A stretch of 60,000 nucleotides of DNA, taken from Membranipora membranacea (lineage: Eukaryota; Bryozoa; Gymnolaemata; Cheilostomatida; Membraniporidae). The stretch is from positions 31,684,001 through 31,744,000 of the forward strand of contig OU612068.1 in assembly GCA_914767715.1 (NCBI GenBank), given 5' to 3'. Below the pieces are notes generated by a model. That model was not told where the DNA came from, searched no databases, and saw only the letters and a program-made list of their open reading frames with translations. Shown here in pieces: positions 48,787 to 60,000 of the stretch. Numbering within the stretch: position 1 is the stretch's first letter; each line of letters begins with the position of its first letter. A program made the translations under genes and the position numbers.

Positions 48787-51700
48787 TTGAAACGACCCCT
48801 AAAATATCACAGTCACTCACAGTCAAAACACAATACGTCAGACCCAGATGGAAATCAAAGTCTATGAAAGCATTCTGTATAGACTCATGCAACAACAAGC
48901 AGTATCAGGCATTATAATAACTCTATAGGTGCAAATGATTCCAAGTGGGAAGATTCAGGTTATTTATATCTGTTTCTTGATTATCACGGGTTTTGATGTC
49001 TAAAGAGCATAACTATTATGAAAGAACTTGAGGGATGTTATCAGTGTAAACACAATTCCTGGCTGAATGCCTGTTGACATCGTTTTCTCACAAACAATGT
49101 TTACTGTGCTATGCACGGGAAAATCTCTTGAACAGTACTGCAATTTTACTGTGTGTGTCACAAGATGTGGGGAAGGGGAGAAAGGACGCTTGTCACAACA
49201 GAGTAGAAAAAGACAAGATATTCTTGGAGGTGTGGAAAAACTGAAAGACCTTAAAATTACTGATATTTCCATATCTTATCTTATCCATTCTTCAAAAGTT
49301 ATGGTCTATGCAGTGCAGATCAGTATATACCTAGACCATATTTGGGCCATTTACCTGCATTCGGAGTTACTCCCCCTCCACTGGTCACGCCGCAGGCAAA
49401 AAGGCTGCCTGCAGGCAAAATGGACCAAACTTGATATAGTATATACAGAGCAGGTTTGATGAGATATCTTACTTACCAGAGATGCTAGTATAGATCCACC
49501 GATCCAGCAGCTGAATCTCCTCTCTGTGTTACCTGGTACTGTAGGGGGTACCACCAGCTTCAGCTTCATATTAGGTGGAGTTTTCATGCTCAGATCTCTA
49601 CTCAGTCTCTCTGTGAATCCTTGTATAAGTGAATTACCTCCTGATACGATCACACTCCCAAATAAACTCTGTAATGTATAAAAATGTTAACTCTGATGAG
49701 AGGAATTATTGCAAGGCATTTGTTGCCTCTGCGGGGTATACAGCTCAATTGCTGGGTTTAATGACTACTGAAAAACCAAAGCAATATATAAAAATATATA
49801 TTCTTTGGTCTTTCTGTAGTCTGCAATTAAGATTTAATCAAATTGGTTAACTCATCTGACAGTAGACAACCCCTTACCTTTAATTATGATATATCAACAA
49901 CGATGACCAGCCAGTTTTTTTGGCAGCAGTTGACAACTTTTGAGAGCAGTATTATTACCGTAGTACACACATGCTTCTCTGCATGGTTTTTCATTCATAA
50001 CTTCTGGGCTAATTGGTTAATCAGCTTCTTACTTTCACATTATATCCATCAATGTCTCAAATTGCATATTGTAAACTTTTGAGGAGATATAACCACATAA
50101 AAAATGGTCCTCTCGATTCTGTTTATTTGCTTGTTTTGATTGCTCAATGGAGGTCACATGACTTGTCACAACGCAACGCTATTTCACTCTAATAAAAGTA
50201 TTGGCTGTTGTGATAATATCTTTCATGGTAGCCATAAAGACAGCTTAGGAAATTAATCTTGAGCTATTCTACAAGCTTCATGAATTTCCATGTTGCACCA
50301 TCCATCTGTGTAGCACTATAGGTAGAGGTCGACTGGTTGTGACGAAGGAAATGTAACAGAAAGAAGCTGCATGAATATATAATCAAAACTATAAACATAC
50401 CGGCCTGATATCGATGTCACAAGCTCCGACACTGGTTGTGACTAGTGTAGCTGCACCCAGCATAGAGTTACCTGGAGGTATGCCCTGTAATAATGAATAA
50501 TAATATCCACAACTTCATGACACGCAAAAAAAAAGTCTCTGTTATCTTAGCTCGAGGCAGGCAGGAGTAAACAAAACAGGTGTGTCAGGCTCACATATGC
50601 CTTGTGTAGATATGGGTAGTGGAATTAATACTGCGTGACAAAGCACATTACTCTCATTTACATAGATAATCTGGTGATGGTAAGTAAATAAATACATCAT
50701 CTACCTTTATTGTGGATGGATCAAATAGTCCTTCACAAATACGTAATCTCTCAGCACCCACATCAAAGTTGTAACCATTAGGAAGCTCATAATGATATGT
50801 TGGTAGTTGATCAGCCATCCTAAAATAGAATAACATACATTCACTCAATCATTGGATTAGGTATTATTTATGCCGCACAACTTCAAAAAAAAAATTGAGA
50901 TACACAATTTCTTGAGATGGTACAGACAACATACATTGATATTCATGATCATAACACACATATTTATGACCAACACATACTGGTTGATCATTGATATAGG
51001 ACTACATAATCATAATAATCTTCTTCATAAACAGGAATAGACAACTCCAAATTATTCAAATTACTGTCAGTTTAAACAGTTTAAATAGGGAGGATGGTAT
51101 AAATAATGCAAATATAGTAAAGTAATATGGTAATCATACTCTTGATCGTAGGTTTGATCTGATATCTGCAGCACACTAGCGGAGAAGTCCTGTAGTACAT
51201 CATATATCATATACTTCTTATATGAGTCTGTCAGACAAGGTATATTCTTCTTCTCTGTCCATTTAGCTTGTTTTCCTTCATCTACAGCTTCCTAATAACA
51301 TGTGAGACAATAATGAATGTTTGCAAATATTAAACCACTTGCAATAAATGGGATTCTTAATCTTTGCGTCCTTCAGCTGACAATTTGATATCCATGTCAC
51401 AGCATTTCCAACTACATGTAGTTTATTTATTGAATTTATCATTAAGTCTTCATATTTCAGCAAAATGTAGTATTTTTGGAATAAAAGCAAGCTTTACAAA
51501 GGCTAGTTAGATGGTGATCTTCAATGAGCAGAGACAAACAGACACTGACCTTAGAAGCGATTCTGTAAGGAGGAACGACATCTATTTTCTTTTCATTGAA
51601 GAATTTCTCACACTCCGATGTTATGAAGTTTCCAGCTAGTGGTGATTTTACTATAGCTACAAACAATGAGTATGTTGTAAGCATCTCATTTCACAAAATA

Positions 51701-53915
51701 ACAAATGACTGGTTGCTGTGCCTTTTCTATTACCACGCAGACATAAACATTGAATAATGAAACTGACTATCTGAAACAACCGTCTCAAAACCTGCTCAAT
51801 TTAGTTTACTTTTTAATATAGTATCAAAGGGATATAATAGAGGGGAACTGACATTGCTGAAGGACATATCCATCATAGACAGGCACTGCTGTGGTGTATG
51901 TAGCTCCACTGTCTAACACCAGACCAGTCGATCGACCATTAGAGAAAGCTGTGAGTACTGCATTCTTACAGAGGAAGAATGCTGGAATATTGTATTTCTC
52001 GAACATCAATTCTGTCAGCTTTTCCCTCTTTGCCTTAGTATTCCACTGTAGTAGATGAATTTGTGATATGAGCAACCAAAATACCACAGAGGATGTTTGA
52101 TTTATGATTTAATACTGTAAGTCAAACATTAAATGGTGTACACTTGTATTACTTGAGAGAATAGTCAGCGCAGATCTCAATAATCACCATCACATGATTT
52201 TGTAGATTACTGGCTGTTATCAGGGGAATATATATAAAGATTTTGCTAAACTAAACATGAAACCCAGCATAATCTACTCACTGAGGCTTCTGACATAAGT
52301 ACAGGGTGTTCTGAAGGTACGGATCTGAGGTGTTTAGCGTATGTGTAATCTACAACCTTCTCAAACAAATCCCAGTCTTCAACTACAACAATAACAGTGT
52401 GTACTTTAGAAACAAAATGACAGCAATGTATTTGTAGCAAGTGAAATGTATATCGCTGGTATTGTCGCGAGCACTAAATCAGTAGAGTTGCCCACTTACA
52501 TGCATTAACAATCAACTTAATCCCTCCAGTTAATCACAATTCTGCTCAGGGTAACCAACAGGTTCCTGTACCATTACCACATCACCCTCTCCCCATGACC
52601 ATACTTACTCATGCTGTCTTTGATAAACGATTTCATCTCCATATTAGCCCGAGGCACTCTGATGCTGTTTGTATCAATGTGATATATTTTTTCAGGGGCC
52701 ATGGCTGCCGGATCATCGGTATCCATTTTCTCTGCCTCAGCCTCTACACTACCTGCACAATAATTACAAACTTGATGATAAGACTTGTGATATGCAACCC
52801 ACTCTTTAAGTCAATGACACTTGACTGAAACACCTTTGGTATGCTAGTTATTGAACAAGCACAGCAGCTTCAAAATGTTATTTATTGTTTACTTTTATGA
52901 AAGCTTACCTATTGTACTGGGAAATTCGACTTTAGGTGAATCCTCTCCAGCATACCCTGCCCTCACAGAGTAAGCTCCAAAATCCATCACCAAGGCTCCA
53001 ACCTCATCTAAAGCAACGGAACATACAGGTATTATGGTGATTAATGTAGGTATAGGCCTAGCTATGGTCGATTTTTTGGGCAATGAACTGCCAATTTCGT
53101 TTATTTATTCATTCCCATCCAAGGTTCTCAGATTGTGTATTTTTGAAGCAGGCCTAATTAACCTAATGGGAGACACCTAGGACCTACTAACACTAGGCTT
53201 AATTAGCCTTATTTATATTTGCAGGATTTGATAAACACTGCATAACCATATCCTGATTAGTACTTCGGTGCCGTGGCATAACCATGGCATGAATGTATGC
53301 GATATTGCTGTTGTGAAACGGTTGAATAGGTTTTGTTTTGTTTAAACAAGGAGTACTCCTTGGTTAAATAAAACAAAAACCTATTCAAACTCAAGCTCAG
53401 ACGGCGATCAAACCATTGGATGATTCATTCGGATGAATATCCAAACCGAGGATTTTGAGTCAGAGAGAACCACTCCGCTTGCCATTTTTATTTTGAGTAT
53501 TTGATTAAATTACTGTAACTTGTTCAAATGTGAATTGGTTAAAAGTGAAGAATATTATACTTATAGTAAAAACTTAATATATGATCATTTATATGAAAAA
53601 AATAGACAGAATGGGACCGTCACCATGGAGCCTCAAGTTTTTACTCCTTGGTCAGTTGGTGGGACTGTCAGTCTGCAAATGTGAGGGTAGTTGAACTTTG
53701 ATATGATTCATTATTGATGGGACATAGACTAGCATCTCTCTATATACAACAAAAATCAGAACAAACAAATACAAAGAAAGGACAATTGATCCATTTTAAC
53801 ATAAACACAATGAACAAGATTCAATCAACAAAAGTTACAATTTAAGTTAATTAATCCCATTTTTCTATATCAAAAAGGTGTTTTACTCACCTCCACCATA
53901 TACTCCACCACTCAT
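48718..53915 (-). CDS. ACTL6A: Actin-like protein 6 (BAF53)
   Basis: Nuclear actin-related subunit of the BAF (SWI/SNF), INO80 and TIP60/NuA4 chromatin complexes. Eleven exons on the minus strand: 53915-53891, 53007-52909, 52752-52609, 52382-52282, 52045-51853, 51656-51550, 51291-51140, 50819-50705, 50484-50401, 49668-49477 and 48798-48718. All junctions are GT-AG and the total is exactly 431 codons, so 430 residues against 429 in human ACTL6A as I recall it. Landmarks: [15 protein letters not shown] across the first junction, [13 protein letters not shown] (actin phosphate-loop region), [81 protein letters not shown] and the last exon [13 protein letters not shown] ending DKKCP. The Asn-rich actin signature is changed as expected for ARPs. 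The first coding exon is only 25 bp, and its donor splits a codon that becomes the Asp of GGDEV. It looks intact. Confidence 0.97.
53322..53388. repeat. 67-bp near-perfect palindrome
   Basis: Arms TTGAATAGGTTTTGTTTTG... and its complement meet at GGAGTACTCC. Two mismatches and one 1-bp indel per 33-bp arm. It lies in ACTL6A intron 1 and could form a cruciform or RNA hairpin; no flanking duplication seen. Confidence 0.9.
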
Positions 53916-54467
53916 TTTGCTAACAGATGTTACACTGATTATTCCTCGAAGTAAGTGACCTACTGTACCAACCAAATAAAGGTTATGTTAGAGCCAAATG
54001 AACACAAATTGTATCCTTGAATTGATAGCTGTGGAAATTTCAAGTTGTAAGTTTTTTTTTGTGAAAGAAGAAAGTAGCAATGAACCAAATTGTTCCTTTT
54101 TACTGAATGTTTTGAGGTTTCTGATTGGCTGATATTACCTTAGCTTTATCATTGGCCAGAATAAACCAATGAGATTCAGTGTTGGTGACACAGGTGAAGA
54201 TAAAAAAGATATAAATTTGAGAAGGGAATTATTTTGTAGGAATGAAAATGTAGCACAATTGACACTGGTTAGTTGTGCAGTTCCTCCATTTTCCTCTTCA
54301 CCAACCTGTAGCAGGTATAATGATTTAGAGGTTTTAGTGCCCAGACTTAACTGAACCGCCTAAAATAACACCATTTTGAATGAACAGAAGCTTGATTTCA
54401 GAGTTGTCCTGTCATTGACCTGGATTTTCTACAAGGATATGCAACTCCTAATAGTAGGTTTTGTATA

Positions 54468-54553
54468 TTTATTTATCTATAGAGGTTTTCCTAAAAGTGT
54501 ACAGATAACAAAAGGAATTCTATTATAGGTAACTTGTTGACCTCTGAAAACAG
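54468..54553. repeat. Left arm of an 85-bp inverted repeat
   Basis: Complementary to 55545-55632 with a handful of mismatches; landmarks GTGTACAGATAACAAAAGG and AATTCTATTATAGGTAACTT. The pair encloses the orphan F-box exon and a LINE fragment. Confidence 0.9.
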
Positions 54554-54629
54554 CAAGGGCAGGGTATATGCTCATTTCTCATCAAGAACCATTTCCAATA
54601 TCAATTTTTCCTCCTCACATTCGTTTTAG

Positions 54630-54729
54630 ATAATAATGATGTACTCATAACCAGCTTTGTGAATAATGAGATGTTTCTGCAGATATTCAGCTACTTTGGC
54701 TGTCAGACAAAACTCTGCGTCATCAACAG
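54630..54729 (+). pseudogene. Orphan F-box exon (copy of exon 2 of the neighbouring F-box gene)
   Basis: 100 bp with an intact pyrimidine-tract acceptor (CATTCGTTTTAG) and donor (CAACAG/GTTTGT). The reading DVLITSFVNNEMFLQIFSYF and then TKLCVINR aligns with EALIINSLNDDILVHIFSYF and TKVRVINR of the F-box gene 1.6 kb downstream. It lacks the 5' two thirds of that exon and no other F-box gene exon accompanies it. The open frame and kept splice sites mean it could still be spliced in, but no partner exon is visible. Confidence 0.75.
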
Positions 54730-54761
54730 GTTTGTAAAATAAATAAAAATTGAATCACAGC

Positions 54762-55340
54762 TCTCAATTAATGTTTTGGGAGTTGCTCTCGACACAGACC
54801 TCACATTTCATACCCATGCTACTGATGTTGTAACTAGAGCAAACAAACTAGTCTATCTTATTTCTAAACTTACAAAATACATGAATGTTGAAGAATCCCT
54901 TAAAACTTACAAAGCATTGTCCGACCAATAATAGAATATTGCTCAGCAATTTACCTAGATACTACACAAAAGGTCAGTGGAACAATTGAGAAATATCAAA
55001 ATAGAGCAATCAGAATTATTGTAACTGCCTCAAAGAAATTTTCTGTCACAACTGGTAGATCGCTTTTCAATTTACCTACGCTACTAAGCAGGCGACAATA
55101 TTTATTTCATAATTTTACACATAAAAAAGTTGATAAAAAAAAAGATTCTAAGCATATCCTTAATCTAGTACAAAAGTCCCGAAAACATCAGCGTTGTCTG
55201 AGAAGCAACTGCACTATCATTAAACCCTCATTCACAACAAATTTTGGAAAATCAGCCCTTTTAAACTTACTTCACCAATTTACACTAAAACATAAATCAG
55301 CTAAAACTCTCCTGACTTATAATTTACCTGGAACATGATA
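54762..55340 (+). mobile_element. LINE reverse-transcriptase 3' fragment
   Basis: Reading INVLGVALDTDLTFHTHATD, then LTKYMNVEESLKTYKA, one frameshift near 54925, then IIEYCSAIYLDT, QNRAIRII and a tail ending TLLTYNLPGT. This is the region downstream of the RT core in CR1/jockey-type ORF2 proteins. It stands between the two arms of the inverted repeat; an A/T-rich LINE-like tail (TAAATAAATTTAAAA) follows the right arm at about 55621. Confidence 0.75.
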
Positions 55341-55544
55341 CAGTAAACTCATAGATTGATCATTTATATCTTTACCCAACGTTTATTCTGTGGCTAATCA
55401 GCTCCTTAATTGCAACACTATATCCGAACTTATTTTTTGTCAATACTTTTTTTATTTCATAACTCATACCCAATATTGTCACATGTTATTAATTATAATT
55501 AACTCTGTGTTTAACTTTGGTAGTTAGATTAATATGGTTTTTTT

Positions 55545-55632
55545 TGCTGTTTTCAGAGGTAAATAAGTTACCTATAATAGAATTCCTTTTGTTATCTGTA
55601 CACTTGTAAGAAAACCTCTATAAATAAATTTA
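55545..55632. repeat. Right arm of the 85-bp inverted repeat
   Basis: Complement of 54468-54553. It begins TTGCTGTTTTCAGAGGT and ends AACCTCTATAAATAAATT. Confidence 0.9.
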
Positions 55633-55639
55633 AAAAATT

Positions 55640-56210
55640 AAACTAAACACCATGGTGTTGGCCTAGCCCTAGTGTTATAATATTATTTAGATGAGTTTGT
55701 GTTGTATCGAAAATTTATTGATACGTGACCAACGCAACTATATATATATATATTGAAATATTATTCTCGCTTCCTATGCCAAACACCATTGCATGATGTC
55801 ATGACGTTAAAGCAACGAGAGCAACAGTTAAGTGTGTCCCGATGAACATCTTAAATTAATTGTTGAAGTAATGGGCATGATTCAGTGTAAGAATTACCTC
55901 AGCTGATGACATCATTGTTTACACATGACAGTTTGTCTGACGTAGGCCTACTGTATATTTTAGTCAGATAAATCACTCGCTCATCACTGTATCTCCTGTA
56001 AGTATTTCGCCTGTCACAATATGAATAACTCATCAAGAGGTAAAAGAGGCAGTGAAGCTAAATGTTTGTTTCTCTCTTTTTTTAATTTTTATCAAATATC
56101 TACAGTGACATGAAATATGTGATTGGGCTAACTCATTCATTTTCAATCGGCATAATGATATGTGTTATCTACCCATATTTTGCAGATACCTCATCTGAAT
56201 AAGCCTAGTT
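55640..56210. promoter_or_regulatory. Presumed promoter region of the F-box gene
   Basis: 570 bp immediately upstream of the F-box start codon with no coding signal. No TATA, CpG or other element can be named with confidence; assignment rests on position only. Confidence 0.3.
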
Positions 56211-59200
56211 ATGCTGACAAGATCAAAGAGGAGATCTGAAGGAAGGTAAGCCACAGCCTCATCTATCATGGATCATGTCAATTAGGTGGTGATCAACTCT
56301 AATAATCTCATTTGGTATCCACAAATTGGTATCGAAAAATTTATCAACATAACATTATATATATTTTAGCAATGACATCACTACTGGGGAGGTCTCAGGA
56401 CACAAAAAACCATGTCCTAATGTGGAGGAATCTCCGCTCTGTATTGCACCAAAGAGTACAGACACCCCCAACAGAAGATCGACGAGAAACAAGAGCTGTC
56501 CACTCGATACTCCTGAAGCACTCATAATCAACTCTCTGAACGATGACATACTTGTGCACATATTCAGCTACTTTGACAGTCTGACAAAAGTCCGCGTCAT
56601 CAACAGGTTTGCTTAATGTGTAACATGTAATAATTGTATGATATGTGTTGCATTTGTGTTGTACTTTAAATTGGTTGACATGAATCTAAGGCAAAACTGC
56701 TCTTCTTCGTTTGTAAGCAGACTCATACAATACATACTACCCATTGAATTCCATATCTGGAATAGCATCATTAGCTTTCTTTTGCAAAACAAAGGGCTTG
56801 CAAAAATAGCCAGTCCCTAGTAGCAATCTAGAAATGCCCTAATCATCGACACTGTAGGGGTATAATTACTGTATGCAATTTTGTAAACAAGACAATTTCT
56901 CAGGCTAATTATTCATGCTACTAGGGACAGCCAATCAGATAACAGTCAGATGGGTCCCTGTGTTTAGTGTCCTAACTGTATAACGCCATGATACTATTTC
57001 CATTCTAAGAGAAGAATCTAATTCAGTGATACTACCTTAATGAAAAAAAAAAAAAAATTAAACTACATCTAAATAGACCACTAGCAATTTACTTTGGTTT
57101 CAGGCCCCAAACAGTAACATATGAGATTCTTGCAGAATTATCAAACAGCTAAAAGAGTTCAAGTATAGTTTGATCTACTATGAAGGAGTAAAAGTTTTGG
57201 GGTGGCTTGATGTTGAAACAGAAGCACTAATTTTTGCTATCTGAGGTCCGTTTTAAGGCAAAATTCCTCCTGCGAATCTCACATAGGGTTTTCCCTGCAC
57301 TGGGAGGTACTCTCCCCATGGAAGGGCGCTATCAGATTTGAGCTGAACCATTGATTCAGGCTTACCTAACTATATATTTCAGAGTTTGTTGGCGATGGAG
57401 AAATTTGATCATGGACAAATTATTGTGGAAAAAAGTAGATTTCAGATACATTCCAATCAAAAGAAGAGGAGGAAAATACATCATTAAAAACTTCTGTAGT
57501 AATGTTACCAAAGAAATATCACTGAAAGCTAAGAGTATGAAGGGTGATCATCCAAAGTATAAAATGAAGAGTAGACGCAATGGTTTCCAGTGGGACGGTG
57601 CAAGAACGAGAAGTAAGTTACCAGTGTCGTTACATCTTGCATGCAGCAATAATGCTTTTTTTTTGTAAGAGATATAAAGGTTGTAGTGATGTTTCATTGA
57701 TGTTGAACAGGTATGACATGGGATTTATGGGACCACCTGAAAAAGGAATGTGTCAACCTCAGGAAGTTCTCTATATCGTATGAGCTGCTCATAGATACCT
57801 GGAGAGATTTTTTAGCCATTCTGCCAGAGCAACTTACGCATCTGAGTGTGCCTTACTGCATTCTCAACATGAACTCCATGCACCCCTTAATGGATAGTAA
57901 TCAATGTAAGTACTTTACTGGACTTATAAGTAGTGAGATCTTCGGTGATCAGTGATGATTTATTACAGCTTATTTTTTGGTTGATGCAATGTTGATAGCA
58001 ACGAGAGTAACCCCAGAATACGCTTTGGAAGATTCTTCTATTATCAGATGTGGATCTAGAATCTAAATTTGATCAGGTCAAAGTCCAATCCATGTTATTG
58101 TCAGGCAGTTACCTATGATGATAATAGTTATGCAAGATTTGCATGGTGAAAAATTCTCATTCACATGAGTTGCTGCTTGACTATAACATGCATTGGTCTA
58201 TGTGTAGATAAGAGTTAGCTCTTGTAACCACTGATTTATAATACACCAATCCATGAATGTAAATCAGTGCTTGTAACATGGCTGCTCCCTTGGCACTGAT
58301 GGCTACATACTTGCAGAGTCATTAAAAAAAGAAAGCTTTAGATTATTAGAGCATTGTACTGCATGCTATTGTCTGTATGCAGATGCTTGAAAAGCCTCCT
58401 TATGATACATTACTGTAGCACCCATTGATATGAATTTATGGATTACTGGTAAAGTACGTAGCATGGCTATTTGTGGAGGCATGCCATCAGTTTATATCAA
58501 GCTCAAAATCTAGCAGCTTTTACTTAATGCATTGACTCAGGCAAGCTGCTTGACAAAAGTTTACAAGGATCATTTATTTTACGTGTCTGAGCTTGTGGAC
58601 CGATCAAAAATGAGACATGCGGTCCAACGATCAAACAAAAATAGCCATAATATGCTTGTTTAGGGTCAGATACGTTCCCCAATCCATATAAAATATATCA
58701 GTAGTATCACCATAGCATTAATGAGGAAAATAAAATATTCTATGGTCTAAAATGTAAAGTGATATGAGGTAAGGAGTATCATCATGCTGTGTGTGTCGTG
58801 TCGTGTTGTGTCGTGTTGTGTTGTGTTGTGTCTGTATGTGTTGTGTTGTGTTGTGTTGTGTTGTGTCGTGTCGTGTTGTGTTGTGCTGTATGTGTTGTGT
58901 CTGTATTTTAGTTCCAACAAGATTTAAATGCTTGAAGTATCTGGATGTATCAGGTATTCGGTATGATGAGTATGTCAGCTGTGGGTTACTCCCTCTTGGA
59001 ACCTTCCCACCTACACTGGAAACCCTGAGAATGAGCAACTGTCTAGATTTCATCGGTCATCATAATCATGGACCTGGGGATATTGCACGTAACCTCGCCA
59101 CAGCTTATAAACAGCTGACCATTCTGGACATAAGCATCAATGATATGGAGAAGTGTCTGCTAGTCGAGTTATCTAAGGGACTGGATCAGCTTCAATACCT

Positions 59201-59925
59201 CAATGTTTGTGGTAAGGATTTTACCGTTGTACCTTGCCTATCTTTGAAAGCTTAGTTTGTTGGGTTTTGGGGAGAACAATGTTCTCTACCCGATTTCAAA
59301 AGAAGACACCTCGGCTTTACAACAGCTCGTTTGCAAGAGTTGACCAACACCCATCCACCAAACAAAGCTTATCAAGACAAGACAGGCTACGTCCAACCTA
59401 GCCTCGGCTGAATATAGATATACCTGTTGTTTTGTCATCATTTTTTGCTTGCATGAATACCTATTACAAAAATGAGAAGTATTTTTTGCGAAGACTAAGC
59501 TATGACATAGTATTAGTGCTCAAACTCTGCCAGGGTAACTTGTAGTGGCATTACATTATCAAAAATCTTATGACGCTCTGGTCATATTTTTATTATCATC
59601 ATTTTTCAGCATCTACTCATCACTCCTTGCTGTGACAAATTTGGCATTTGATTCGATCTGCAAGATATTTGGGTTTTGTTTTAGGCTGTGTATTATTGAG
59701 TGAAAGAAATCCTGTTACGATAGCATGGAATGAAATCTGGACTGAAGGATTTCTGAAGCTTAGGAAGGTTCATTTGAGGAACATAAGGGAAAAGCTCTCC
59801 ATATTCGAGACAGTATCATTCGAGCCGATGGCTGAAATGTTGCGGTGAGTATGGATATATAGGATCTAGGAGAAATGATAAGTATTAATGTGATATGTGG
59901 TTATCGTTCCTCTTGTAGGATCTGA
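56211..59925 (+). CDS. F-box/leucine-rich-repeat protein
   Basis: Predicted substrate receptor of an SCF (Skp1-Cullin-F-box) ubiquitin ligase. Exons: 56211-56245, 56370-56606, 57383-57612, 57711-57905, 58912-59211, 59685-59844 and probably a tiny last exon 59919-59925 that adds Arg-Ile and stops, giving about 387 residues. The N-terminus is basic and Ser/Thr-rich (MLTRSKRRSEG). The F-box is split between exons 2 and 3: SLNDDILVHIFSYFDSLTKV then RVCWRWRNLIMDKLLWKKVDF. LRR-like segments follow: LTHLSVPYCIL, FKCLKYLDVSGI, LETLRMSNCLDF, LTILDISINDM, LQYLNVCGC and FLKLRKVHL. The size and the WKKVDF run after the F-box recall FBXL12, but I would not assign orthology. A pentanucleotide repeat ends just before the exon 5 acceptor. 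The last exon is the least certain part, and the gene could instead continue beyond the window. Confidence 0.85.
57036..57058. repeat. A-homopolymer run in F-box gene intron 2
   Basis: About 14 consecutive A residues; possibly the tail of a decayed retroelement. Confidence 0.6.
58788..58905. repeat. Pentanucleotide repeat (TGTTG/TGTCG)n beside a splice acceptor
   Basis: About 20 units of GTGTT or GTGTC, ending a few bases before the pyrimidine-poor acceptor CTGTATTTTAG of F-box gene exon 5 (58912). Confidence 0.95.
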
Positions 59926-60000
59926 TTGAGAACCAGAGAAACTTTCCATATGAACGTTACATATTTGCATATAAAATTGTTTGAGCTCTGATAGATTAGT

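Noticed and set aside
48584-48790. Plus-strand open frame with several Cys, at first read as a secreted-protein exon
   Set aside because: The opposite strand encodes the last exon of ACTL6A ([12 protein letters not shown] to the stop) with correct phase and acceptor, so this frame is a shadow.
49067-49459. Plus-strand frame with [13 protein letters not shown] and a dibasic-like RKR, considered as the end of a ZP-domain protein
   Set aside because: No upstream ZP domain, and it lies in ACTL6A intron 10. Cys spacing alone is too weak.

Overview
This is AT-rich nuclear DNA from an invertebrate animal. The genes have many small exons with GT-AG introns, and non-LTR retrotransposons, short inverted-repeat transposons and microsatellites lie between and inside them. 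The protein families (ZIP8/14-type zinc transporters, the BAF53/ACTL6 actin-related protein, an F-box/leucine-rich-repeat protein, a THAP domain) are metazoan. Nothing in the window fixes the phylum, and I do not commit to one.

Layout. (1) 3.0-46.8 kb is a cluster of SLC39A8/14-like metal-ion transporter genes. Copy A is on the minus strand (7629 to 3035), copy B on the plus strand (24488 to 32708) and copy C on the plus strand (41357 to 46822). All share one exon plan and the same phases. Stray pieces are a duplicated exon 7 (8623-8703) and a scrap of exon 1 (about 16783-16845) that stops at a LINE. (2) The 17 kb between A and B, which are head to head, holds an apparently intact two-ORF LINE (11.35-15.3 kb), a 5'-truncated LINE in the opposite direction (15.4-16.75 kb), an older LINE fragment (9.2-9.4 kb) and a hAT-type MITE (21849-22296). 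(3) Intron 5 of copy B contains a 3148-bp transposon with 8-bp target duplications, inverted arms of about 770 bp and a THAP-domain ORF. It looks like a non-autonomous P-superfamily element, and it inserted exactly at a splice donor. (4) 33-41 kb between B and C is repeat-rich, with a tandem segmental duplication, an RT fragment and minisatellites. (5) 48.7-53.9 kb (minus) is a complete 11-exon ACTL6A (BAF53) gene coding for 430 residues. (6) 56.2-59.9 kb (plus) is an F-box/LRR gene transcribed away from ACTL6A. Between them, an orphan second copy of its F-box exon and a LINE fragment are enclosed by 85-bp inverted repeats.

Functional picture. The transporters would move Zn2+, and possibly Fe2+ or Mn2+, across the plasma or endosomal membrane. 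ACTL6A is a subunit of BAF/INO80/TIP60 chromatin complexes. The F-box protein would recruit substrates to an SCF ubiquitin ligase. These three are unrelated neighbours, not a pathway. The most unusual biology is the interplay of transposons with exons: a splice donor copied inside a target-site duplication, transposon arms that are themselves complete elements, orphan exons, and mosaic similarity among the ZIP paralogues.
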